DNA from: an uncultured Geobacteraceae bacterium
GTDB taxonomy: Bacteria; Desulfobacterota; Desulfuromonadia; Geobacterales; Pseudopelobacteraceae
Assembly (NCBI GenBank): GCA_903879825.1
Contig: CAIRND010000164.1
Location: forward strand, 1-5,907
Direction: 5' to 3'
Length of the DNA: 5,907 nucleotides
Shown here: positions 1 through 5,098 of the stretch, piece after piece
Position numbering within the stretch: position 1 is the first letter of the stretch
Layout of the letters: each line of letters begins with the position of its first letter
Translations under genes and position numbers: made by a program
Notes under the pieces: model-generated
The model's database searches: none
Seen by the model: only the letters and a program-made list of their open reading frames with translations
What the model was told of the DNA's origin: nothing

Positions 1-1720
1 GGGTCTTCATTTGTCCGGCAAAATCAGCTGAAAGTTCGTTGAGAAGTGAGCAGTCGAGAAGGACACCATGATTTTCCATAGCCGCCAAAATTGGCACAAG
101 AGGCATTTCAACCGAACGAAAGAGGTTGACATGCTCGCCAGCCACAAGGAGCGGTTCAAATTTCTGTCGGAGTAACCATGTGGCATCTGCATCTTCTGCC
201 GCATAGCGCGCAGCAATGTTCAGCTCAACTTCGGCAAAGTTCTTTTGATTTTTACCACTACCGGCAACATCACTGAAACTGATCATACGGTGATTAAGAT
301 GCTCCTGTGCCAAGGCATCCAAGCCATGTCCATGGCGTGTCGGATTGAGTAAATATGAAGCCAGCATGGTGTCAAACCAGATGCCGGCCAGTCTGATGCC
401 GTTATTGGCGAGTACCTGCATGTCAAATTTAATATTCTGCCCGACTTTGCGCAGGGCCGGATTCTCCAGAAGAGGCTGCAGGCGGTCAATAACTTCGTGG
501 TAGGGGAGTTGGCCTTCAGTTGTACGGAGTTGATCAATCGCGCCAGCCTGGTCTGCGTGCAGAGTGCACTTTGGCTGAGCGAAGTCAAAACCTGACTGAC
601 CATTAATCGTATCTTCCCACTCGTTTGAAGGTGGAGAACTGTGGTGGATAACTGAGCTACCGGAAATAACGTGACCCACGGGGATGTAGAATGCTTCATG
701 ATCTCGAAAGGAGAATGATAGCCCCACAATTTTAGCCAGTCTCGGGTCAAGACTGGTGGTCTCCAGGTCGATGGCAAACTCGCCCGCTTGTTCCAGCTTC
801 GCCGCGAGAGTCTCAAGACTATCTGTTGTCGTGACTATATAATAACTCTCGGTAGAAAGGGTCGCAGTTGCGGTTATTTCTTTTATCAGAGAGGTGAATC
901 CGTACTTTTTGAAAAAGGCATTCAAGGTTTCCTGATCCGGCTCCTGTGCCGCGAGTGTTTTTAGGTCCACTTCCATCGGTACATTGAGCTCAATTGTGGC
1001 CAAACGCCGCGACAGCAGCGCCTGTTCGCTAAATTCACGTAACTTCTCGCCAATTTTCCCTTTGACCTCATCTGCCCGCGCCAGTAACTGATCAAGTGAA
1101 CCGAACTCCAGAATCAGTTTTGTTGCTGTCTTTTCGCCGATTCCCGGTACCCCTGGGATATTGTCAGATGAGTCACCCGCAAGCCCTAAAATATCAATTA
1201 CCAGCTCGGGAGGGACACCGAAACGCTCAATCACGTCAGCAATTCCCGACTCCTTGCCCTTCATTGTGTCGAGCAGGGTGACCTGATCGGTGACAATCTG
1301 CATCAGGTCTTTATCGCCGGTAACTACCACCACACGGCCGCCTTGCTCTGCAAACCGCCCGGCCAGAGCGCCGATGATGTCATCAGCCTCATATCCCTGC
1401 AATTCCAGTGTTGGTATGTTGAATGCTCGTACCACCTCGCGAATCGGTCCCATCTGCACACGCAGGTCATCCGGCATGGCAACACGATTTGCTTTATAGT
1501 CAGGGTACATTTCAGTGCGAAATGTTGTGCGACCAGCATCAAAGACAACCGCCACATGGTGCGGATTGTAATCTTTTAGCAGCTTGAGCAGCATCTGGAT
1601 AAAGCCGTAAATGGCGTTGGTGGGAAAGCCGCTGGGCGAAGAAAGGTGGCGGATAGCAAAATAGGCACGGTAGATGTAAGAAGAACCATCGACCAGATAA
1701 AGGATGTCTTTAGAGCTCAT
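1..1720 (-). CDS. polA: DNA polymerase I, N-terminal 573 residues (gene runs off the left edge)
   Basis: DNA polymerase I fills gaps and removes RNA primers during replication and repair in the cytoplasm. The frame is open from ATG 1718-1720 to the left edge. The 5' nuclease domain (about residues 5-260) starts with LVDGSSYIYRAY and keeps its metal-binding acids: D11, E111/D113/D114, D136/D138 and D183/D186, with a helix-hairpin-helix at GVPGIGEKTA. The 3'-5' proofreading domain (about 290-515) keeps Exo I D318/E320, Exo II N429/D433 and Exo III Y506/D510, so proofreading should be active. The polymerase domain begins near VEMPLVPIL and lies mostly outside the window. Between Exo I and Exo II there are about 46 more residues than in E. 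coli PolA, whereas Exo II to Exo III spacing is identical (73). The start has GGAG 10 bases upstream and lies inside the end of the preceding small gene. Family identity is certain. Confidence 0.97.
   Translation of the reverse strand, partial: MSSKDILYLVDGSSYIYRAYFAIRHLSSPSGFPTNAIYGFIQMLLKLLKDYNPHHVAVVFDAGRTTFRTEMYPDYKANRVAMPDDLRVQMGPIREVVRAFNIPTLELQGYEADDIIGALAGRFAEQGGRVVVVTGDKDLMQIVTDQVTLLDTMKGKESGIADVIERFGVPPELVIDILGLAGDSSDNIPGVPGIGEKTATKLILEFGSLDQLLARADEVKGKIGEKLREFSEQALLSRRLATIELNVPMEVDLKTLAAQEPDQETLNAFFKKYGFTSLIKEITATATLSTESYYIVTTTDSLETLAAKLEQAGEFAIDLETTSLDPRLAKIVGLSFSFRDHEAFYIPVGHVISGSSVIHHSSPPSNEWEDTINGQSGFDFAQPKCTLHADQAGAIDQLRTTEGQLPYHEVIDRLQPLLENPALRKVGQNIKFDMQVLANNGIRLAGIWFDTMLASYLLNPTRHGHGLDALAQEHLNHRMISFSDVAGSGKNQKNFAEVELNIAARYAAEDADATWLLRQKFEPLLVAGEHVNLFRSVEMPLVPILAAMENHGVLLDCSLLNELSADFAGQMKT
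482..670 (-). other. Lineage-specific insert in the PolA proofreading domain
   Basis: These 63 codons (residues 351-413) lie between the conserved IPVGH strand and the LQPLLE helix of the 3'-5' exonuclease domain. E. coli PolA has about 17 residues at this point. The extra stretch is low in hydrophobic residues and rich in S, P, Q, D and H (for example HHSSPPSNEWEDT), which suggests an exposed, possibly disordered loop. The reading frame stays open and the catalytic residues on both sides are intact, so the insert is probably tolerated rather than inactivating. The exact insert ends cannot be fixed without an alignment of close relatives. Confidence 0.75.
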
Positions 1721-1907
1721 TGTGTGTCATCTCCGGAGGGGATTCTCGTGTAAAAAGTGCAAAAGCCATTGCCGGCCGTTTGCTTGATTCGCGCATGGCA
1801 AACTGGAGTCCATCGAAATGCCACCCTTTGGAGCACCAGCTGTTTAGGGTCTCTTCGATCTCATCTTCTGTAACGGAACAAATTTCAACAACTTTGTAGA
1901 TCAACAT
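1710..1907 (-). CDS. Small conserved-type protein, DUF4177-like, overlapping the polA start
   Basis: This encodes a 65-residue cytoplasmic protein of unknown function. It begins MLIYKVVEI, followed by an acidic helix (TEDEIEETLNSW), a GWHFDGLQFAM turn and strand, and a final AMAFALFTRE strand. That beta-alpha-beta-beta pattern, with YKVVE at the start and KGW in the middle, resembles the DUF4177 family; the match is from memory and moderate. ATG 1905-1907 is chosen because AGAAGGA ends 7 bases upstream; the in-frame ATGs at 1911-1913 and 1923-1925 lie too close to, or upstream of, that site. Its last 11 bases overlap the first codons of polA in another frame, which suggests translational coupling. 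No transmembrane segment or signal peptide is seen. It is probably transcribed together with polA. Confidence 0.75.
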   Translation of the reverse strand: MLIYKVVEICSVTEDEIEETLNSWCSKGWHFDGLQFAMRESSKRPAMAFALFTRESPPEMTHNEL

Positions 1908-1914
1908 GTTCATT

Positions 1915-1921
1915 TCCTTCT
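1915..1921 (-). promoter_or_regulatory. Ribosome binding site of the small gene upstream of polA
   Basis: Read on the minus strand the site is AGAAGGA, 7 bases before ATG 1905-1907. It decides the start, because the alternative ATG at 1911-1913 would leave only one base of spacing. I see no convincing -35/-10 pair between this site and the terminator upstream, so the promoter of the small gene and polA remains unplaced. Confidence 0.7.
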
Positions 1922-1968
1922 GCATAGAAAAAGCTTCGTTACACCGTTGATGATGGCCGGGAACTCAT

Positions 1969-1993
1969 AAAAAAAGGCGGCTCGAAAGCCGCC
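1969..1993 (-). terminator. Rho-independent terminator of the IclR-family gene
   Basis: On the minus strand a perfect 7-bp stem, GGCGGCT / AGCCGCC, closes a TTCG loop and is followed directly by seven T residues. It begins 26 bases after the stop codon of the regulator gene. The plus strand has no T-run after the stem, so termination is expected only for leftward transcription. It should insulate polA and its small partner from regulator transcription. Confidence 0.92.
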
Positions 1994-2018
1994 CTTAAGA
2001 AAAACTGTAAAAAAACGA

Positions 2019-2801
2019 TTACTTTTGGAAGCCGAGCTTGGTGGAAATTTCCTCACCCGCTTTCAACACAAGTGGTATAAGCTCACTTTTAATGCGTTCG
2101 TCAGAGAAACGCATTGACGGTCCGGAAATGCTTACCGCACCTATAATGCGGCGGGTGTAATCACGGATCGGGGCGCTGACACATTTAACTCCGGTATCCA
2201 ACTCTTCATTGTCGAAAGCGTATCCCTGAGCAGCAATCAACTTTAGCTGTTTTTTTAGGGTGTCACGGTCAGTTATGGTGTTAGGGGTGTAGCTCTTTAA
2301 CTCTTTAGAGGGAAGATATGTCTCAAGCTCCTCGTCACTCATGTAGGCAACCTGGACTTTGCCAGCAGCAGTACAGTAAGCCGGCAGTCTTGAACCTACC
2401 CGGGGAACAACTCTCACTGTCATGGCCGTTTCGACTACATCAAGATAAACAATGTTGAAATCTTTGAGAATTGAAACGTAGGTAGTCTCGTTGCATTCGG
2501 CAACCAATGCTTCGAGTACCGGCTTCGACTGGCGTAGCAAGCCCATTTGCTTGATGAAAGTCTGCCCGAGCTCAAGGGTTTTAAGGCCGAGACGGTAGTT
2601 TTCCGTTACTTTATTTTGTTCAATGTAGCTACGTGATTCAAGTGTTGCAAGCAGCCTGAAAACGTTATTTTTATGGAGTTTCAAGCGTTTGCTTAGTTCA
2701 GTGACACCAAGTTCATCAACATCCCCATGAAACTGTTCCAAAAGGTCGAGCGCATGGGAGACTGCCTGTATGAGATATTCCGATTTTTCTTTTTTAGCCA
2801 T
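2019..2801 (-). CDS. IclR-family transcriptional regulator
   Basis: This is a 260-residue DNA-binding regulator of normal IclR length. Residues about 10-72 form the winged helix-turn-helix (VTELSKRLKLHKNNVFRLLATLE, then the wing ending NYRLG). Residues about 85-255 form the effector-binding domain, including PAYCTAAGKV and the family signature around DTGVKCVSAPIRD and IIGAVSISGP near 206-232. Members bind a small metabolite, often a carboxylic or aromatic acid, and act as repressors or activators, commonly of their own gene and of divergent neighbours. The start ATG 2799-2801 has AAGGA 8 bases upstream. It is transcribed away from the stress-protein cluster across a shared control region, and ends in its own terminator. 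In Geobacter sulfurreducens an IclR-type regulator (GSU0514, as I recall) controls succinyl-CoA synthetase; whether this is its orthologue cannot be told here. The effector is unknown. Confidence 0.93.
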   Translation of the reverse strand: MAKKEKSEYLIQAVSHALDLLEQFHGDVDELGVTELSKRLKLHKNNVFRLLATLESRSYIEQNKVTENYRLGLKTLELGQTFIKQMGLLRQSKPVLEALVAECNETTYVSILKDFNIVYLDVVETAMTVRVVPRVGSRLPAYCTAAGKVQVAYMSDEELETYLPSKELKSYTPNTITDRDTLKKQLKLIAAQGYAFDNEELDTGVKCVSAPIRDYTRRIIGAVSISGPSMRFSDERIKSELIPLVLKAGEEISTKLGFQK

Positions 2802-2897
2802 GGGATGAGTCCTTTTTATGAGCGAGTGTAATAGGAAGTGATACGCAACCTATCAAAATGCAACTGTTAATTTATAAACAAGCCAAATGTGCCACTT

Positions 2898-2941
2898 TTG
2901 TAACAATTTTACGAAATGTTAGAATATTGTTTTACAATTGT
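2898..2941. promoter_or_regulatory. Palindrome cluster, candidate IclR operator
   Basis: Several overlapping TTGT/ACAA inverted repeats lie here: TTGTAACAA (2898-2906), a 21-base imperfect palindrome with arms TAACA / TGTTA (2901-2921), ATTGT-TTT-ACAAT (2926-2938, perfect arms) and ACAATTGT (2934-2941). They cover the -10, spacer and -35 of the regulator promoter and touch the -35 of the opposite promoter. IclR-family proteins bind short palindromes of this size, often as paired sites, so autoregulation plus control of the divergent cluster is the natural reading. Part of the pattern could come from AT richness alone. Confidence 0.5.
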
Positions 2942-2944
2942 CAA
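2916..2944 (-). promoter_or_regulatory. Candidate sigma70 promoter of the IclR-family gene
   Basis: Read on the minus strand, TTGACA (2944-2939, a full consensus -35) is followed after exactly 17 bases by TAACAT (2921-2916, 4 of 6 consensus bases for -10). Transcription would start near 2909 and leave a leader of about 108 bases before the ATG at 2801. Its -35 box overlaps that of the opposite promoter. The call is by eye and untested. Confidence 0.6.
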
Positions 2945-2966
2945 GTACGAAAAATTGCTTTATATT
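2938..2966 (+). promoter_or_regulatory. Candidate sigma70 promoter of the stress protein-deacetylase cluster
   Basis: TTGTCA (2938-2943) and TATATT (2961-2966) are separated by exactly 17 bases, each 5 of 6 consensus bases. A start near 2973 would give a leader of about 60 bases before the ATG at 3032. The -35 box overlaps that of the divergent regulator promoter, so polymerase binding at the two is probably mutually exclusive. Confidence 0.65.
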
Positions 2967-3031
2967 TAAATCCCAGATGCTACAAAATATCTACTCTGAT
3001 AGTCCGTATATAAAACACGGCTGAGGCTGCT

Positions 3032-3487
3032 ATGTTGAACTTACGTAAAAAAATACTTGTGGCAATTGATGGCTCACCACAGTCAGACAAGGCGGCTGAG
3101 GAAGCTGTTCGGCTTGCGGCCGGAAATCAGAGCCAGTTTAAAAGTCGAATCTATGCTTTGCTTGTGCTGCCAAATGCACCTACATCCACCTACACAGACT
3201 TTGTGCCAGCGGCTCCTATGACAGAAACGAAAAAATGGGATGAACTGCGGGAACGGATTTTCTATGTGATCGAAAAGTGTGCTGCAGAGCACGATGTACT
3301 GTTGGAGATGATTGTTGAGTACGGTGATCCGGCTGACAAAATCATTTCTATTGCCAAGCGTGAAGAAATCGACGTGATCGTTATTGGAAGTTCCGGCAAG
3401 GGGTTTATCCAGCGCCGCATCAAGGGGAGTGTCTCCCATAAAGTTGCCAGCAACGCGGCCTGCTCCGTTTTTATAGTGAGAGGCTGA
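3032..3487 (+). CDS. Universal stress protein, UspA family, ATP-binding type
   Basis: This is a single-domain Usp of 151 residues, the usual length, expected to be a cytoplasmic dimer that helps cells withstand starvation or stress. The first strand, KKILVAIDGSPQS (residues 6-18), carries the adenine-site aspartate D13. The ATP motif G-x2-G-x9-G-S is complete at residues 119-133 (GSSGKG to IKGS), followed by the final strand CSVFIVRG. This places it in the nucleotide-binding branch rather than the non-binding UspA branch. The start ATG has GAGG 5 bases upstream. The deacetylase gene follows after 17 bases, so the two are very probably one transcript. It is divergent from the IclR-type regulator and probably under its control (inference). 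The direct partner or target of the protein cannot be read from sequence. Confidence 0.93.
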   Translation: MLNLRKKILVAIDGSPQSDKAAEEAVRLAAGNQSQFKSRIYALLVLPNAPTSTYTDFVPAAPMTETKKWDELRERIFYVIEKCAAEHDVLLEMIVEYGDPADKIISIAKREEIDVIVIGSSGKGFIQRRIKGSVSHKVASNAACSVFIVRG

Positions 3488-3504
3488 CTGAGGAAAAGGA
3501 TTAT

Positions 3505-4296
3505 ATGAACCGCTCTATTATTCGCCTGTTATTAGTAATACTCGTATTCCTGTCGCCACTTTCAAGCTACGCAGCCGAATCATTCCGGGTGCCCATCCTA
3601 TTATATCATCGCTTTGGAGCAACCGTTGCTGACGGCATGACTACAACTACTCCGGTTTTTGAAGCGCAGATGAAGTATCTGCATGATAACGGTTATAAAG
3701 TGATTCCCCTGCGGCAACTTGTTGACCATTATCGGGGTAAGGTCCCTGCTCCGGGGCCCAAGTCGGTCGTTATTGTAGAAGACGATGCACATAAGTCAGT
3801 TTACAGTGATATGCTGCCGATTATAAAAAAATATCGTTTCCCGGTGACAATCTTTGCATATCCGTCAGCAATATCCAATGCAAAGTATGCCATGACGTGG
3901 GACCAGATGCGGGAGCTTACCAAAACCGGCCTCTTTGATATTCAATCTCACACCTACTGGCATCCAAATTTCAAGAAAGAGCGCAAAAAACTGAGTAAGC
4001 CGGCTTTGGAGGCTCTCGTTATGACGCAATTGAAAAAATCAAAGACTCGTTTGGAAACAGAATTGGCGTCAAAGGTTGATATGCTGGCCTGGCCTTTTGG
4101 GATCTATGACGACTATCTGCTGAGTAAAGCAGCAGAGTCTGGCTATGGCGCCACCTTTACCATAGAGCGCCGCCACGCTACTGCATCGGACTCGATTATG
4201 AAATTACCGCGCTATCTTCTCGTAAATGCCGACAGCGGCAAGGCGTTTGTGCAGCTTCTCGAAGGAAATGCAGTTAAAAGAAATGTGGCCTATTAA
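3505..4296 (+). CDS. Exported polysaccharide deacetylase (NodB / carbohydrate esterase family 4)
   Basis: This enzyme should remove acetyl groups from N-acetylated sugars of a cell-wall or extracellular polysaccharide outside the inner membrane. A signal peptide is clear: MNRS, hydrophobic core at residues 5-16, likely cleavage after SYAA near residue 24. The NodB fold starts at PILLYHRF (30-37). Motif 1 is VEDDA (91-95), supplying the base D93 and metal ligand D94; motif 2 is HTYWH (149-153), supplying the two histidine metal ligands. WPFG (196-199) matches the later motif seen in PgaB-like enzymes, and LPRY (234-237) lies near the C-terminus. Motif 1 is unusual: the common form is TFDDG, here with E92 and A95. 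Length, 263, is normal for a single-domain enzyme. AAGGA lies a few bases before the ATG. It sits 17 bases after the stress-protein gene. The substrate is unknown. Confidence 0.9.
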   Translation: MNRSIIRLLLVILVFLSPLSSYAAESFRVPILLYHRFGATVADGMTTTTPVFEAQMKYLHDNGYKVIPLRQLVDHYRGKVPAPGPKSVVIVEDDAHKSVYSDMLPIIKKYRFPVTIFAYPSAISNAKYAMTWDQMRELTKTGLFDIQSHTYWHPNFKKERKKLSKPALEALVMTQLKKSKTRLETELASKVDMLAWPFGIYDDYLLSKAAESGYGATFTIERRHATASDSIMKLPRYLLVNADSGKAFVQLLEGNAVKRNVAY

Positions 4297-4298
4297 TA

Positions 4299-4493
4299 AT
4301 GCCTGATGACGTTGCAAAAAAGCACCCCTGCCCGGATTGCATCTGCTGCCAGTGGTGTTCGGATAGTCGATGTCAACTTTGTTTGAACAGCACAAAAAGC
4401 TGCCGTCGTAAGCTTTCAATTGCGGAGCAGATCGCGTTGTATGAATCCATAAACTCCTCGGCTGCAGTTGGTAATGGCAATAAATCTCAATAG
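4299..4493 (+). CDS. Small cysteine-rich protein (64 residues, 8 cysteines), function unknown
   Basis: The gene starts 2 bases after the deacetylase stop and has no good ribosome site of its own, which points to translational coupling. The N-terminal half holds cysteines 11, 14, 16, 17, 20, 25, 28 and 35 (CPDCICCQWC, then CQLC and SCRRK), with H9 nearby. The pattern suggests a zinc- or iron-sulfur-binding knuckle, or disulfides if exported. The second half is a short predicted helix, KLSIAEQIALYESIN, then a loose tail. There is no signal peptide or membrane segment, so a cytoplasmic metal-binding protein is more likely. I have an impression of similar small unnamed proteins in Geobacter relatives but cannot name a family. 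Reality of the gene is supported by dense, regularly spaced cysteines and the operon position; function is open. Confidence 0.75.
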   Translation: MPDDVAKKHPCPDCICCQWCSDSRCQLCLNSTKSCRRKLSIAEQIALYESINSSAAVGNGNKSQ

Positions 4494-4609
4494 TTAAGGA
4501 TTGTATGATGGCAGGGCTGATTGAAAATAATGTTATATTTTCGGCTGTTAGTATATTTTTCTAGGAAAAAACAGTCTTATTATGATAGTAAAGTAAAATA
4601 TTAAAATTC

Positions 4610-4616
4610 AGGAGGT
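4610..4616 (+). promoter_or_regulatory. Strong ribosome binding site fixing a GTG start
   Basis: AGGAGGT lies 4 bases before GTG 4621-4623. It settles the lipoprotein start at GTG, which also gives an intact signal peptide. The 116 bases before it are AT-rich and contain several TATAAT-like strings (for example TATGAT at 4581-4586), but none has a good partner -35 box, so I do not place a promoter. Confidence 0.85.
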
Positions 4617-4620
4617 CGCA

Positions 4621-5046
4621 GTGAAAAAAACAGCTCTCGTAGTTCTCAGTATTGCCGCTCTCGCCCTTGCAGGGTGCAAAGACAAGCCAAAGACAGAAGC
4701 CCCAGCAGCACCACAAGGTCAGACACAGGGCGCACAGCCTGGAGCACCAGGTGCCGTAGCTCCTGGTGGTGACCCACACGCCGGTATGAAAGCTCAGGAA
4801 GTTCCTGCTGGAGCCGGTAAAAAAGCAACAGTTAGCCAGACAATGAACTCCGGCGGTTACACGTATGTGGAAGCAGCTGGCGAAAAAGGCGAAAAAGTCT
4901 GGTTGGCACTGCCTGAAATCAAGGTTGCAAAAGGTGACAAGATTGAATACCCAGAAGCACCACCAATGGTTAATTTTCAGAGCAAAACTTTGAACAGAAC
5001 CTTTGAAAAAATTCTCTTCGTTCCTGGTATCAGGATCGTTAAGTAA
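4621..5046 (+). CDS. Lipoprotein with NrfJ-like C-terminal domain
   Basis: The 141-residue product is an exported lipoprotein: MKKTALVVLSIAALALAGC has a basic start, hydrophobic core and lipobox L16-A17-G18-C19, with lipid attachment expected on C19. Residues 20-67 are a flexible linker rich in A, P, G and Q, containing the short motif DPHAGM (51-56). Residues about 68-141 form a compact beta-rich domain: TVSQTMNSGGYTYVE, KVWLALPEIKV, then FQSKTLNRTFEKILFV. This matches, from memory, proteins annotated as NrfJ-like; in Wolinella the nrfJ gene lies in a nitrite reductase operon and its role is unknown. No nitrite reductase gene is in view. K20 and D21 follow the cysteine; Asp at +2 would favour inner-membrane retention, but here Asp is at +3 (C19 counted as +1), so localisation is open. 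The gene appears to stand alone with its own terminator. Confidence 0.87.
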   Translation: MKKTALVVLSIAALALAGCKDKPKTEAPAAPQGQTQGAQPGAPGAVAPGGDPHAGMKAQEVPAGAGKKATVSQTMNSGGYTYVEAAGEKGEKVWLALPEIKVAKGDKIEYPEAPPMVNFQSKTLNRTFEKILFVPGIRIVK

Positions 5047-5070
5047 TTTTTCAGACATTCAGTACTGTGG

Positions 5071-5098
5071 CGGGGGCATGCAAATGCCCCCGTTTTTT
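5071..5098 (+). terminator. Rho-independent terminator of the lipoprotein gene
   Basis: A perfect 9-bp stem, CGGGGGCAT / ATGCCCCCG, closes a GCAA tetraloop and is followed by six T residues. It starts 25 bases after the lipoprotein stop. The T-run overlaps the stop codon (5097-5099) of the converging gene. On the minus strand the hairpin is not followed by T residues, so it should work only rightward. Confidence 0.95.

Noticed and set aside
283..816. A 177-codon minus-strand open frame within the polA region, which might suggest a separate gene or a broken polA
   Set aside because: The polA frame is open without interruption from 1720 to the left edge, with all nuclease and proofreading motifs in order; the other frame has no recognisable domain and is a shadow.
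1290..1579. Short plus-strand open frames opposite the polA 5' nuclease domain
   Set aside because: They are antisense to strongly conserved PolA motifs, lack ribosome sites and have no family-like pattern.
2884..2899. Minus-strand TGGCAC followed by a GC, resembling a sigma54 promoter upstream of the IclR gene
   Set aside because: The GG and GC dinucleotides are separated by 8 bases rather than the strict 10, and the -12 TTGC form is absent; the sigma70-type pair at 2916-2944 is better.
3083..3439. A 118-codon minus-strand frame opposite the stress-protein gene
   Set aside because: The plus-strand frame encodes a full Usp with an intact ATP motif; the antisense product has no recognisable features.
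4204..4419. Minus-strand 71-codon frame across the deacetylase end and the Cys-rich gene
   Set aside because: It has no ribosome site or domain and crosses a plus-strand operon junction; the plus-strand cysteine pattern is far less likely by chance.
4556..4570. AT-rich inverted repeat TTTTTC-TAG-GAAAAA upstream of the lipoprotein gene, considered as a terminator or operator
   Set aside because: The stem is almost all A-T with a 3-base loop and would be unstable; in this AT-rich gap such a repeat is easily random.
4561..5058. A 165-codon minus-strand frame opposite the lipoprotein gene
   Set aside because: The plus-strand frame has a signal peptide, lipobox, strong ribosome site and terminator; the antisense frame is a by-product of its biased codons.
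5071..5098. The 9-bp hairpin considered as a bidirectional terminator that also serves the radical SAM gene
   Set aside because: Read leftward, the hairpin is followed by CCACAGTACTG with no T-run, so an intrinsic terminator on that strand is not supported.
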